A stretch of DNA of 50,493 nucleotides from Microgenomates group bacterium GW2011_GWC1_46_15 (GCA_001002285.1 LCLX01000005.1:1-50493); one strand, 5' to 3'; shown: positions 9,169-18,349, numbered from the stretch's first letter. Notes: generated by a model from the letters alone, not told the origin. Numbers and translations are program-made.

Positions 9169-10365
9169 ATGAAAGTTTTGATGTTGACACCATACTTGCC
9201 ATATCCATTGCTTTCTGGTGGGCAGATCCGTACGTACAACTTGCTTAAAAACCTCAGCAAAACAAACGAGATCACGTTATTTGCGCTGATTAAAGACGAA
9301 AGCGAGAAACAATACATCGCTGAACTGGAAAAGTACTGCACAAAGGTTCAAGTATTCAAGCGGTCGAAGCATCCGTTTACACTGCGCAACATTTTGCGCG
9401 CGGGTTTTTCCGCGTTTCCGTTTCTAGTGGCGCGAAATCTTGTTGATGAAGTGCGCGGCGCGGTGGAAAAAGAACTGCAGGAGAATCAGTACGATCTCAT
9501 CCACGCAGAAACGTTTTACATGATGCCGAACATTCCGCGGACGTCAATTCCTGTTCTGTTGGTGGAGCAGACGATTGAGTACCTTGGCTACCTAAGCTAT
9601 GCAAACTCATCCAAGTTTTGGTTGATCAAACCACTTCTTCATATTGATATTGCAAAAATCCGTTTTTGGGAAGAGAACTTTTGGAAAACATGTTCGCGGC
9701 TGGTTGTTATGTCCGAGGATGACAAGCAGTACATGCTCAAAACAGCTCGCCAGGTGCAGAACATTGACGTGGTAGAGAACGGCGTTGATATCGAGTACTT
9801 TGAACAAACCGTAAAAAATCTGCCAAAAGAGCCAACCGTGTTGTTTGTTGGTACGTTCAAATGGCTGCCGAATATTGAGGCGGTCCGCTTTCTTATTAAA
9901 GAAATTTGGCCACGTGTCCGCAAAAGTGTTGGCAATGCGCAGTTGCTGATTGTTGGAAACTCGCCCACGACCGAAGTGTACGCGCTGGCGAAAAAAGATG
10001 ACTCCATTACAATCCGTGGCAACGTACAGGATATCCGTGAGGCATACAGCCAGGCACATGTGCTGCTGGCGCCGGTGTTTAGCGGAAAGGGAACACGGTA
10101 CAAGGTGCTCGAAGCGATGGCGACGCGCACCCCCGTGGTTGGCACAAAACTGGCGGTTGAAGGGATCGCGATTCAATCGGGTGTGCACGCGCTCATCGGC
10201 AACACGGCAGATCAGTTGGCAAAACAAACGGTGCGTGTGCTTAAAGATGCTAAGTTGCGCGAAACATTGGCGGCAAAAGGAAAAACGCTCGTGTTCGATC
10301 AGTACAACTGGAAAAAAATCTCGAATAAACTCAACGCGATTTATCAGGAAGTGGGGCGGGCATGA
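9169..10365 (+). CDS. GT4 family glycosyltransferase
   Basis: A 398-residue GT-B enzyme. The N-terminus (MLTPYLPYPLLSGGQIRTYNLL) has the Gly-rich acceptor loop. The C-terminal domain begins LFVGTFKWLPNIEAVRFL, and the signature GKGTRYKVLEAMATRTPVVGT carries the nucleotide-binding Arg/Lys and Glu. This pattern is common in the WcaI/GumH-like group. An AGAGGAT sequence lies upstream of ATG 9169, and the gene overlaps its follower by 4 nt. Predicted cytosolic or peripheral membrane enzyme of lipid-linked glycan assembly. Specificity unknown. Confidence 0.9.
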   Translation: MKVLMLTPYLPYPLLSGGQIRTYNLLKNLSKTNEITLFALIKDESEKQYIAELEKYCTKVQVFKRSKHPFTLRNILRAGFSAFPFLVARNLVDEVRGAVEKELQENQYDLIHAETFYMMPNIPRTSIPVLLVEQTIEYLGYLSYANSSKFWLIKPLLHIDIAKIRFWEENFWKTCSRLVVMSEDDKQYMLKTARQVQNIDVVENGVDIEYFEQTVKNLPKEPTVLFVGTFKWLPNIEAVRFLIKEIWPRVRKSVGNAQLLIVGNSPTTEVYALAKKDDSITIRGNVQDIREAYSQAHVLLAPVFSGKGTRYKVLEAMATRTPVVGTKLAVEGIAIQSGVHALIGNTADQLAKQTVRVLKDAKLRETLAAKGKTLVFDQYNWKKISNKLNAIYQEVGRA

Positions 10366-11147
10366 CGAGGTTGTCAATTATTATTTTGAGTTATAACACA
10401 AAGCAGTATCTCGAACAGGTATTGCGCTCGCTTGCCCGCGTAAAGAAAAATGATTGGGAAGTGATTGTTGTGGATAATGCTTCGCAGGACGGATCGGCGC
10501 AGATGGTGAAAGAAGAGTTTCCATTTGTGAAGTGCATCATGAATAAGAAAAATGTTGGATTTTCTGCTGGGAATAACAGTGGTATCCGCAGAGCACAGGG
10601 AGCGTATGTGCTTTTATTGAACTCCGACACCGAGGTTCATGATGCCGAAAGTATTCCAACACTCTTATCCTACATGGACAAACATCCCGACGTTGGTGTG
10701 GTAACGCCAAAGGTTGTATTGGCAGATGGAACGATGGACATGGCAAGTCACCAAACATGGAAAGGTGTTGAGTATACACACGAAGTTGACGCGTGTACCG
10801 CCGCCGCGATGCTTGTCCGTGCCGCGGCAATCGATGAGGTCGGCCTCCTAGACGAACAATTTTTCATGTACGGTGAGGATCTTGACTGGTGCTATCGTTT
10901 CCGCAAAGCAGGATGGAAAATTGTGTACAATCCGGAGGCCACTATTATTCACCATAAAAATAAGTCCGGAGTTCAGGTAGAAACAAACGACGAAATCGGA
11001 AAAATGACAAAGAAGCAAGCAACATCCCAGTTTTTTGATACAATGGAGCTGTTCTACAGGAAACACTACGGAAAAGTATATCCACGGTGGTTTCTGGGTG
11101 TTGTTCAATTCGGTGTCCGCTGTATACGAAGTATGAAAGGAGTTTGA
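10362..11147 (+). CDS. GT2 family glycosyltransferase
   Basis: A 261-residue GT-A enzyme with LSIIILSYNTKQYLEQ at the N-terminus, VVDNASQDGS, LLLNSDTEV (metal-binding DxD-like site) and FFMYGEDLDWCYRFRKAGW on the acceptor side. It closely resembles the GT2 at 5130 in motif layout but is shorter, lacking the C-terminal hydrophobic tail. ATG overlaps the preceding stop (ATGA), so it is coupled to the GT4 gene. Confidence 0.9.
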   Translation: MTRLSIIILSYNTKQYLEQVLRSLARVKKNDWEVIVVDNASQDGSAQMVKEEFPFVKCIMNKKNVGFSAGNNSGIRRAQGAYVLLLNSDTEVHDAESIPTLLSYMDKHPDVGVVTPKVVLADGTMDMASHQTWKGVEYTHEVDACTAAAMLVRAAAIDEVGLLDEQFFMYGEDLDWCYRFRKAGWKIVYNPEATIIHHKNKSGVQVETNDEIGKMTKKQATSQFFDTMELFYRKHYGKVYPRWFLGVVQFGVRCIRSMKGV

Positions 11148-11148
11148 C

Positions 11149-11469
11149 ATGATAAGTGATATGAAAATGGCAAAAGCAGACCTTCAGTTTGCGATTGACC
11201 AAATGAGAAAAGACAAAATGATTTATGGAGTTGAGGCGCTTGTCGTCTCATTTTTGTGTGTGTTATCCGCGGTGTTTCTTCCCGAAGCGTTGTACCGCAT
11301 TGTGTTTAGCTCGGGAAAAATACAGTCGAATCTTGATCTTTTGAACTGGATTCCAACCGCTTCCTACGTGATCGCAGCGGCGTACTCACTCTTTGTTTTG
11401 GTGAGCAACGGGATGCGCTTGAAAAGCATCCGCATGATGGAAATGGCGCTGAAGTCTGCAAAGAAATAA
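11149..11469 (+). CDS. Small membrane protein of unknown function
   Basis: 106 residues, not recognised as a known family. It has a charged N-terminal amphipathic stretch, two probable transmembrane segments (about residues 25-45 and 66-86) separated by a short extracytoplasmic loop, and a basic C-terminal tail. An AAAGGAG sequence precedes ATG 11149, which follows the GT2 stop by one base. Its position at the end of the glycosyltransferase run suggests an accessory role at the membrane, but nothing in the sequence proves this. Confidence 0.65.
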   Translation: MISDMKMAKADLQFAIDQMRKDKMIYGVEALVVSFLCVLSAVFLPEALYRIVFSSGKIQSNLDLLNWIPTASYVIAAAYSLFVLVSNGMRLKSIRMMEMALKSAKK

Positions 11470-11529
11470 CGAACTCATTGTAAAACTCGCTTTCGTAATG
11501 AAACCCAGGAAGTTTGAGCAAAAAAGGAG

Positions 11530-11583
11530 GGATTCTGACGAAGGACTAGCAGAGCTAATTCAAGGAAGAATCCGTTCTTTTTT
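11530..11583 (+). terminator. Possible intrinsic terminator
   Basis: GGATTCT (11530-11536) pairs with AGAATCC (11567-11573). The inner hairpin TAGC-AGA-GCTA spans 11547-11557, and the structure is followed by GTTC and six T. The large interrupted loop makes it a moderate candidate. It lies in the 154-nt gap after the 106-residue protein. Confidence 0.45.
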
Positions 11584-11623
11584 GCCAAAATACCTGGTGT
11601 TGTAGTAGAAATGGAGTTTTGCA

Positions 11624-12745
11624 ATGAGTTCAATAAGTTCAAATACGATGCGCATTGGTATAGATGCACGTTTAGCAGGGCCACGGCATGCCGGAATCGG
11701 CCGGTACATTGAGGAACTTCTCAAGCATCTTTTCGCGCTCAAGACTCAACATGAGTGGGTTGTGTTTCTTGGTGAGAAAAATCAACTGCCATGGTTGAGT
11801 TCGTTTCCGCGTGTCAAACAAGTGTTAGCTCCTGTCTGCCACTACACGCTTCAAGAGCAACTTGCGATGCCAAAGATTTTCGCGCGTGAAAAACTCGATC
11901 TTCTCCATGTTCCGCACTTCAATGCTCCGTTGTTGTATGCCGGTCCGTACGTTGTAACAATCCACGATTTGTTGTGGCACGAACGCCGCGATCCAACCGC
12001 GACAACGCTTACTCCATGGATGCACGCGTTCAAGCATAAAGCATATTTGTTTGTTGCCGAAATGGCGATGCGGAGGGCAAAAGCGGTATTTGTTCCCACC
12101 CAGTTTGTAAAAAAAGTGGTTGCACGGTATGTTGATGCACAACGCATTACCGTTACACCGGAAGGCGTTGCAGATGCATACGTTCACGCACCACTCGTTA
12201 AAGAATCGCCATTCCCATATCCGTATGTGTTGTATGTTGGAAGTTTGTATCCGCACAAAAATGTTCCAGTGATCGTACGCGCGCTCGCATCGTTGCCAAA
12301 TATGCAGTTTGTCGTGATTTCCGGCCGGTCGGTGTTTCAAGAATCTTTTTTTACTCTCGTCAAAAAAATGGGAGTTGAGAACCGCGTCCACATGTTAGGA
12401 TATGTCCCAGATACCGATGCCGCGCGGATCATGCAGTCCGCAGTTGCGTTGATTCAGCCATCAAAATCAGAGGGATTCGGCCTTTCCGGTGTTGAAGCAA
12501 TGGCTGCGGGAACACCCGTTATCGCATCGGATATTGATGTCTTTCATGAAGTGTATAAAGATGCCGCGGCGTATTTTAATCCCGATGATGCTTCAGCGTT
12601 GGCAAAGCAAGTCCGTGGACTGCTTGTTCCAGCGTGGCGTAAAACAGCAATACGCCGGGGAAAAACCATTGCAAAAACGTACTCATGGAAAACAATGGCA
12701 GACCAAACGCTATCAGCATATCAAAAAGTTAGAAGTTCTCAGTAG
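11624..12745 (+). CDS. GT4 family glycosyltransferase
   Basis: A 373-residue GT-B enzyme. MRIGIDARLAG followed by RHAGIGRYIEELLKHL is the typical N-terminal acceptor loop. The second domain starts YVGSLYPHKNVP, and SEGFGLSGVEAMAAGTPVIAS bears the E-x7-E motif. ATG 11624 has a weak GGAG upstream; ATG 11648 is an alternative that would start exactly at MRIGID. It is the first gene after the possible terminator and leads into a second glycosyltransferase-ManC-transferase set. Confidence 0.9.
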   Translation: MSSISSNTMRIGIDARLAGPRHAGIGRYIEELLKHLFALKTQHEWVVFLGEKNQLPWLSSFPRVKQVLAPVCHYTLQEQLAMPKIFAREKLDLLHVPHFNAPLLYAGPYVVTIHDLLWHERRDPTATTLTPWMHAFKHKAYLFVAEMAMRRAKAVFVPTQFVKKVVARYVDAQRITVTPEGVADAYVHAPLVKESPFPYPYVLYVGSLYPHKNVPVIVRALASLPNMQFVVISGRSVFQESFFTLVKKMGVENRVHMLGYVPDTDAARIMQSAVALIQPSKSEGFGLSGVEAMAAGTPVIASDIDVFHEVYKDAAAYFNPDDASALAKQVRGLLVPAWRKTAIRRGKTIAKTYSWKTMADQTLSAYQKVRSSQ

Positions 12746-12752
12746 GTTACGC

Positions 12753-13880
12753 ATGAAAAACACAACGCCTCAGCCTTTACGTGTGGCACTCGTGTACGAC
12801 CGGGTAAACACATTTGGCGGAGCGGAACGCGTGCTCCGAAATCTACACGAGTTGTATCCGCATGCGCCGCTGTATACCTCGGTGTATGACCTCGCGGGTG
12901 CGGCGTGGACAAAAGGATGGGATGTTCGGCCGTCATTTCTCCAACGAGTTCCTTTTGTACGAACGCACCATCAATGGTTAGCTTTGTTCATGCCGCTTGC
13001 GTTTGAGTCTTTTGATTTTTCTGCATTCGATCTCGTAATTTCTGTAAGCAGTGAAGCGGCAAAAGGTATCATCACAAAACCTGGAACACGGCATGTATGT
13101 TATTTGCTCACGCCAACGCGGTATGTGTGGAGCCACGTTCACCAATATGAGCGTGACTACTTTCCTGGAATATTAAAGATTTTTTTACCGGTATATCGAT
13201 TTTTTTTACGGTACTTGCGAGCATGGGACAGTATTGCCGCACAGCGGCCTGACCTCATTATTCCAATTTCACAAACAGTGAAACAACGAGTAGAAAAATA
13301 CTACAAAAGAAAAACAGCCAACGTAATATATCCACCGGTCGCGACACATCTTTTTGAGTCGCATACTATTTCTTCCACATCACCATTTCCGTGGAAACAA
13401 TGGTATCTTTGTGTGTCTCGCCTTGTTCCATACAAACGCATTGATGCAGCAATCCGCGCATGCATCCTTATGAAGCGGCATCTTGTTGTTGTGGGTAAGG
13501 GGCATGATGAACAAAGACTGCGCGGGATTACCGGTGATTCCGAATATATTCACTTCGTTGGCTATTTGACAGATGATGAGCTTGTCGGCTACTATCAGCA
13601 CTGTTCTGCGTTGCTTCTTCCGGGTGAAGAGGATTTTGGTATTGTTGCTGTTGAAGCAATGGCCGCGGGTGTTCCGGTCGCAACATATGTAAAGAGTGGA
13701 AACGCGGAAGTTGTGATTCCAGGAAAAACTGGAGTGCACATACAAATACAGACAACACAAGGGGTACGGGAAGCAATTCAAATGCTTGAGAAAACGCAGT
13801 TCACAAAACAGGTCATTCGGGAGTATGCTAAACAGTACAGTGAGGCGGTATTCAAGCGCGCATGGGAGGAACAGATATGA
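12753..13880 (+). CDS. GT4 family glycosyltransferase (WbaZ-like)
   Basis: A 375-residue GT-B enzyme with VALVYDRVNTFGGAERVLRNL at the N-terminus. The domain motifs PTRYVWSHVHQYERDYF, LCVSRLVPYKRID and EEDFGIVAVEAMAAGVPVA follow. This set is characteristic of the mannosyltransferase group near WbaZ. The gene immediately precedes a GDP-mannose pyrophosphorylase and overlaps it by 4 nt, which supports a mannose donor by context only. ATG 12753 was chosen because the open frame back to 12489 lies inside the preceding gene. Confidence 0.9.
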   Translation: MKNTTPQPLRVALVYDRVNTFGGAERVLRNLHELYPHAPLYTSVYDLAGAAWTKGWDVRPSFLQRVPFVRTHHQWLALFMPLAFESFDFSAFDLVISVSSEAAKGIITKPGTRHVCYLLTPTRYVWSHVHQYERDYFPGILKIFLPVYRFFLRYLRAWDSIAAQRPDLIIPISQTVKQRVEKYYKRKTANVIYPPVATHLFESHTISSTSPFPWKQWYLCVSRLVPYKRIDAAIRACILMKRHLVVVGKGHDEQRLRGITGDSEYIHFVGYLTDDELVGYYQHCSALLLPGEEDFGIVAVEAMAAGVPVATYVKSGNAEVVIPGKTGVHIQIQTTQGVREAIQMLEKTQFTKQVIREYAKQYSEAVFKRAWEEQI

Positions 13881-14980
13881 CTGATCACGTCTATGCTTTA
13901 ATTCTTGCCGGTGGTGGCGGAACACGGTTGTGGCCAAAGTCACGCGAGAAAACACCGAAACAGTTTCTTAAACTCGGTGCCGAAAAAACACTGTTGCGCG
14001 CAACAGCAGAGCGCGTGCAAAAACTTGCTGATTGGGATCACATCTATGTGATTACAAACATTACACAGTTGAAAGATGTTCAGCGCGAACTCCCCGAAGT
14101 TTCAAAAGCACATATTATTTGTGAACCACAAAAACGCGAAACGGCAATGGCAATGGCGGTGGGATCATTGGTCATTCAACAACGCGATCCCGACGCGGTT
14201 ATCATGAACTTTGCCTCGGATCACATTGTGCAGGATGTTGAAGAGTTTGTGCGTGTGATGCACACCGCGGCAAGTACCGCGGAAGATCCAAATGTGATGG
14301 TGACGGTTGGCATTTCGCCAACGTTTGCGCACACCGGCCTGGGGTACATTCGCATTGGCAAGGAGCTGCGTAAGACCAACCGCCTTCCCGTTTTCCACGT
14401 TGATAGCTTTACCGAAAAGCCGAACTTTGCAACGGCAAAAGCATTTCTCGCAACGGGCAAGTATTTTTGGAACGCAAACAACTATGTGTGGTCGTGCAAA
14501 TCACTTGAGGCCGCATTCTTAAAACACGCGCCAAAAATTGCTGATGCTTTGGATGAGCTTCGCAAGCACGTTGGCAAAAGCAGTTGGGATCAGGCGTTGG
14601 AAAAAGCGTACGACAGTGTGGAAAGTATCTCGATTGATTACGCGATCAGTGAGAAAGCGGATAACCTTGTTTTAATTCCCGGAGATTTTGGATGGAACGA
14701 CATTGGTGATTGGAAAGTTGTGTATGACTTAGGAAAGAAAGATCCGGACGGAAACGTGATTTTGCAAGATAACGAAAATCATAACGGTGAGATTATCACA
14801 CACGAGGCGCGGGAGAACTTAGTGAGCGTGAATGGACGGCTCGTTGCGCTTGTTGATATTGAAAACATGATTGTTATTGATACGCCAGAAATTTTACTCA
14901 TCATGCCGAAAGCGAAATCACAGGACGTGAAAGAAATTGTCGAACGGTTGAAAGCAGAAAAAAGAAAAGAATTTCTATGA
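13877..14980 (+). CDS. manC: Mannose-1-phosphate guanylyltransferase
   Basis: A 367-residue enzyme making GDP-mannose from GTP and mannose-1-phosphate. The pyrophosphorylase signature LAGGGGTRLWPKSR is at residues 9-22, with KQFLKL following. Further family motifs are FASDHIV, GYIRIGK, FTEKPN, the FWNANNYVW block and FGWNDIGDW. The bifunctional enzyme's C-terminal mannose-6-phosphate isomerase domain is absent, as in the short ManC/RfbM type. A GGGAGGA precedes ATG 13877, which overlaps the upstream stop. It supplies donor to the adjacent GT4 enzymes. Confidence 0.93.
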   Translation: MTDHVYALILAGGGGTRLWPKSREKTPKQFLKLGAEKTLLRATAERVQKLADWDHIYVITNITQLKDVQRELPEVSKAHIICEPQKRETAMAMAVGSLVIQQRDPDAVIMNFASDHIVQDVEEFVRVMHTAASTAEDPNVMVTVGISPTFAHTGLGYIRIGKELRKTNRLPVFHVDSFTEKPNFATAKAFLATGKYFWNANNYVWSCKSLEAAFLKHAPKIADALDELRKHVGKSSWDQALEKAYDSVESISIDYAISEKADNLVLIPGDFGWNDIGDWKVVYDLGKKDPDGNVILQDNENHNGEIITHEARENLVSVNGRLVALVDIENMIVIDTPEILLIMPKAKSQDVKEIVERLKAEKRKEFL

Positions 14981-15597
14981 CCTACGATCAACAGAAACGG
15001 ATCCTCGATCTCGTTATTGCCTCCGTGCTTACGGTTATTTTTCTGCCGATTTGGGTGATTGTTCCGTTATTAATTTTGCTTGACTCCAGCGGTCCCATCA
15101 TTTTTACGCACCGGCGCGTTGGAAAAAACGGTAGGACAATTTACTTGTACAAGTTCCGTTCCATGGTTGAAGACGCCGATGAAATTCTGCACAAGAGGGA
15201 TAAAAAATTGCTCAAAGAGTTCAAAAAGGGCGATTGGAAATTGAAAAACGATCCCCGTATTACGCGGCTTGGGCGTATTCTCCGCGCGCTCACCATTGAT
15301 GAGTTCCCGCAACTGTTTAACGTGTTCAAAGGAGAAATGAGCATGGTTGGCCCGCGCGCGTATGTTGCGCGTGAGTTGGAAGAACAACAGCACAAGTATC
15401 CCGAGACAAAAAAACTTGTCATAGACATCTTATCGGTCAAACCCGGAATTACCGGTCCGTGGCAGACTTCCGGAAGAAATGAGCTGCCATTTAGCACGCG
15501 GGCAAAAATGGATGCGGAGTATGCTAGACACCGCTCTATCTGGCATGATATCCTGATTCTACTGAGAACACCCAAAGCGATGATCTCAAAATGGTAG
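14977..15597 (+). CDS. Undecaprenyl-phosphate sugar-1-phosphate transferase
   Basis: A 206-residue monotopic initiating transferase of the WcaJ/RfbP/PglC family (bacterial sugar transferase). It has a single N-terminal hydrophobic hairpin (about residues 8-38). The conserved catalytic region is RVGKNGRTIYLYKFRSM, then LRALTIDEFPQLFNVFKGEMSMVGPRAY (Asp-Glu plus the VGPR loop), and VKPGITGPWQ. It transfers a sugar-1-phosphate from a nucleotide sugar to undecaprenyl phosphate, the first committed step of the locus. ATG overlaps the manC stop. It lacks the large N-terminal membrane region of full-length WcaJ. Confidence 0.93.
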   Translation: MTYDQQKRILDLVIASVLTVIFLPIWVIVPLLILLDSSGPIIFTHRRVGKNGRTIYLYKFRSMVEDADEILHKRDKKLLKEFKKGDWKLKNDPRITRLGRILRALTIDEFPQLFNVFKGEMSMVGPRAYVARELEEQQHKYPETKKLVIDILSVKPGITGPWQTSGRNELPFSTRAKMDAEYARHRSIWHDILILLRTPKAMISKW

Positions 15598-15601
15598 AAC
15601 G

Positions 15602-15607
15602 TACTGT
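15602..15607 (+). promoter_or_regulatory. Possible -10 box for the DUF4012 gene
   Basis: TACTGT, 6 nt before GTG 15614. The spacing matches the other leaderless starts, but the hexamer is weaker. Confidence 0.3.
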
Positions 15608-15613
15608 GTCGTA

Positions 15614-17632
15614 GTGAAGGATGTGCCGCCCATGGATGATACTTCAAAAGAGCCTCTTCTTGCCGAAGGCAGTGACGCGCCGGAAATTTCAAGTACAGTA
15701 ACCACACCTTTTGCTTCTGTGAACTCTACGGAGTCCCCCAGTGCTTCTCCCAAAAAACCAAAAGTTTGGGTCAAAATTGTGTTGAGTATTGTGGTTATTC
15801 TTCTTGTCCTTGGTATTTTCCTTGGAGTTATTGGTGGTGTGGTCTATCTTAAGGCACGTGAAATGATGGGAAGTGGGACGGCACTCCAGCAGTCATTGCA
15901 GGCTTCGTACACCGCGATAAAATCACAAAATCTTGTTGAGTCGAAGGCGAAGCTCGTTGAAGCGCAAGCACAGCTTCAGGAAGTTAAGAAAAAGTATGAC
16001 GGACTCGGATTTATGCGGTTTATTCCGTTTGCCGGAGCCTATTACAACGATGGCAAGCACGGCTTGAAAGCAGGCCAGTCTGCGCTCGAAGCCGCTGATG
16101 TTGCTTTGCAAGCCATTGAGCCGTACGCCGATGTACTTGGATTTAGCGGTGCGGGAACGTTTACTGGTGGTTCCGTTGAAAACCGCATTCAGCTTGCGCT
16201 GGCAACGCTCCCCAAGATTATGCCCGTTATGGATCAGCTTTCAGGGAAGTTGGAGAACGTACAAAGTGAGTTGGCGCAGATTGACGAACGCAGATACCCT
16301 GAGTCATTTCGTGGAATGGTGATTCGTGAAAAAATAACATCAGCGAAAGCATTTGCGGCTGGCGCAAAAGAAGTTGTGACGCAGGGCAAACCGGTACTGG
16401 AAGTTTTACCCGATATTGCAGGAGCAACGGGAAAGCGCAAGCGATACTTTATTTTATTCCAGAATGATAATGAGCGCCGGCCGACTGGTGGATTCATGAC
16501 GGCGTTTGCAACGCTTCTTGTTGAAAATGGGCATGTTACACCCGAACGATCGGATGACATTTATGAGTTGGATAAGAAGTTCCGCAACAAACCGGAAATT
16601 CCCGCGATTCTTAAAACGTATCTCAAAACAGAGACGCGGTGGAATCTTCGTGATATGAACCTTTCGCCGGACTTCAAAAACTCTATGGACGTGTTCTGGT
16701 CGTACTACTCAAAGCTTCCTGGAGAAAATGCAAAAGATGTTGATGGCATTATCACGGTAGACACTGCCGTGCTGGAAAATCTCGTCGCGGTGCTTGGGCC
16801 GGTAGAAGTTCCGGGCTATGGCACGTTCTCCGCGGAGAATGATAAGCGGTGTGATTGTCCCCAAATTATCTACGCGCTTTCTGAGATTGTTGACCGGCCA
16901 ACACCATTCCTCCGTGCAAATCGAAAAGGTATTATCGGTCCGATGATGCAGGCGGTCCTGCAAAAGGCGTATACCGCGCCAAAACAACTTTGGCCCGCGC
17001 TCTTTGGCAGCGCGTGGAAAAACATCGAGGAAAAGCACGTCCAGTTTTACTTCTTTGATGAGAAAACGCAAGCTGCCGCGGAGAGTATTAACGCTGCGGG
17101 CCGTGTAAAACCGACGCCAGCGAACAGCGATTACTTGTTTATCGTTGACGCAAACCTTGGCGGCGCAAAGTCCAATCTGTTTGTGAAAACATCAATCGAA
17201 CAAGATGTTGAAGTTCCGCAAAACGGCGTGCTGAAGAAAACGATTACCATGACATACAAAAATCCGTTCCCGCCGTCCAACTGCAATCTTGAGGCTGGCC
17301 AACTCTGTTTGAACGGTAAACTTACCGACTGGCTGCGTATTTATCTGCCGGAAGGCGCGAAAGTAACAGACTCGCTTGGATTTGATACCGGAACGACCAA
17401 AACAAGCGAAGACCTTGGGCATGCAGTATTTGAAGGGGTGTTTACGCTCCAGCCACTCAACCAAGTAAAAGTGAAAATTACATACACCGTCCCATACACC
17501 GACACAAAAACGTACCGCCTGTTTATGCAAAAGCAAGGGGGAGCGGAAGACATCACCCATCTTATGACCGTGAACGGCGGACAACAGCAAGTCGTGTTGG
17601 ATAAAGATAAAGCAGTGGCGATTCCGTTCTAA
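15614..17632 (+). CDS. DUF4012 domain membrane protein
   Basis: 672 residues with an acidic, Ser/Pro-rich cytoplasmic N-terminus. One transmembrane helix lies near residues 52-76, with a long extracytoplasmic region behind it. Residues 283-294 (QNDNERRPTGGF) are the hallmark of DUF4012, found near exopolysaccharide genes in Gram-positives and CPR. The function of the domain is not established; by context it acts in surface polymer handling. GTG 15614 fits a -10 box 6 nt upstream, while ATG 15632 has AAGGA at about 10 nt, so the start is uncertain by six residues. Confidence 0.85.
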   Translation: MKDVPPMDDTSKEPLLAEGSDAPEISSTVTTPFASVNSTESPSASPKKPKVWVKIVLSIVVILLVLGIFLGVIGGVVYLKAREMMGSGTALQQSLQASYTAIKSQNLVESKAKLVEAQAQLQEVKKKYDGLGFMRFIPFAGAYYNDGKHGLKAGQSALEAADVALQAIEPYADVLGFSGAGTFTGGSVENRIQLALATLPKIMPVMDQLSGKLENVQSELAQIDERRYPESFRGMVIREKITSAKAFAAGAKEVVTQGKPVLEVLPDIAGATGKRKRYFILFQNDNERRPTGGFMTAFATLLVENGHVTPERSDDIYELDKKFRNKPEIPAILKTYLKTETRWNLRDMNLSPDFKNSMDVFWSYYSKLPGENAKDVDGIITVDTAVLENLVAVLGPVEVPGYGTFSAENDKRCDCPQIIYALSEIVDRPTPFLRANRKGIIGPMMQAVLQKAYTAPKQLWPALFGSAWKNIEEKHVQFYFFDEKTQAAAESINAAGRVKPTPANSDYLFIVDANLGGAKSNLFVKTSIEQDVEVPQNGVLKKTITMTYKNPFPPSNCNLEAGQLCLNGKLTDWLRIYLPEGAKVTDSLGFDTGTTKTSEDLGHAVFEGVFTLQPLNQVKVKITYTVPYTDTKTYRLFMQKQGGAEDITHLMTVNGGQQQVVLDKDKAVAIPF

Positions 17633-17650
17633 GCGGTGCGCGAAGAACAT

Positions 17651-18196
17651 ATGCGGACAGTTTCGACCGAAGGCATTGTGTTAAAGCGGATGAACGTGGG
17701 CGAAGCCGATCGGTTTGTTACAATCTTTACCCGCGATCTTGGAAAAATTTCCGCGTTGGCAAAAGGCGTGCGCAAGATTACCTCTTCCCGCAGTGCGGCG
17801 CTGGAGCCCGGAACGCACACAAAACTTCTTTTGAGCCGGTCGCACGAAACATTTATCGTGTCGCAGGCGCAAGTCATTGACGCGTTCTCGCGCGCGAAAG
17901 AAACGCTGGCGGGCGCAAAACAAGTGATGCAAGTGTTGGAGATTGTTGACGCCGTGATGGTTGAAGAGGAACAACAGGATGTGTTTGATGACGTGCTTCA
18001 CATTCTGAGAGAAGTAGATAAAACACACAGCGTGCGAAGCGTTGTAACAAAAACGCTCACAACAATGCTACAACGGCTTGGTTTTCAAGACATGCGTGAT
18101 ACCCCGTACGCGACTATCACGGAGTATGTTGAGTTCATCGCGGAAAAAAAGATGAAGAGTTATCCGTACTTGACAGTTAAAACATCGCAGACGTAA
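17651..18196 (+). CDS. recO: DNA repair protein RecO (short)
   Basis: A 181-residue RecO-like protein. The OB-fold N-terminus (VSTEGIVLKRMNVGEADRFVTIFTRDLGKISALAKGVRK, in part) is highly characteristic. RecO loads RecA via RecF/RecR in gap repair. The protein is shorter than the usual 230-250 residues and lacks a visible CxxC zinc motif in the C-terminal half. ATG 17651 was chosen; GTG 17636 would add five residues. The recO-glyS adjacency is seen in many bacteria. The glyS promoter -10 overlaps its stop codon. Confidence 0.85.
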   Translation: MRTVSTEGIVLKRMNVGEADRFVTIFTRDLGKISALAKGVRKITSSRSAALEPGTHTKLLLSRSHETFIVSQAQVIDAFSRAKETLAGAKQVMQVLEIVDAVMVEEEQQDVFDDVLHILREVDKTHSVRSVVTKTLTTMLQRLGFQDMRDTPYATITEYVEFIAEKKMKSYPYLTVKTSQT

Positions 18197-18199
18197 GAT
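18170..18199 (+). promoter_or_regulatory. Promoter of the glyS T-box transcript
   Basis: A perfect -35 TTGACA (18170-18175), an 18-nt spacer and the -10 TAAGAT (18194-18199). The predicted start is near 18206, just before the T-box. It lies over the end of recO. Confidence 0.7.
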
Positions 18200-18205
18200 G
18201 GAGAA

Positions 18206-18336
18206 AAGCGTGACGATCGGGTTGGCAGCCGGGAGCGCAAAAAGTGAGCGCATTTCTTCAAGATGAAGAGATGAAGTAGGGTGGAACCGCCCAAAGATGG
18301 GTCCCTGCAGTACATATGTGCTGGAGGGATTTTTTG
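18206..18336 (+). promoter_or_regulatory. T-box riboswitch, glycine
   Basis: The leader carries the T-box core AGGGTGGAACCGC at 18278-18290, followed by an intrinsic terminator at 18302-18335, directly before a glycyl-tRNA synthetase gene. A GGC triplet (18224-18226) sits in a loop flanked by CGG/CCG pairing and is a plausible Gly specifier. Uncharged tRNA-Gly would stabilise the antiterminator formed with the GGGTCCCT region, allowing glyS transcription. The stem I drawing is my inference; the core, terminator and gene context are seen directly. Confidence 0.9.
18302..18335 (+). terminator. T-box terminator hairpin (glyS)
   Basis: TCCCTGCAGTACA (18302-18314) pairs imperfectly with TGTGCTGGAGGGA (18317-18329) and is followed by six T. 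It is the regulated terminator of the glycine T-box. Confidence 0.85.
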
Positions 18337-18349
18337 TAGGGAGGGATCT

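Noticed and set aside
9607..10377. 256-codon minus-strand ORF opposite the GT4 gene
   Set aside because: His/Cys/Phe-rich composition typical of antisense shadow frames; the plus-strand glycosyltransferase is clear.
12489..12752. Extended N-terminus for the GT4 gene at 12753
   Set aside because: It lies wholly inside the preceding glycosyltransferase gene, and the residues do not fit the family.
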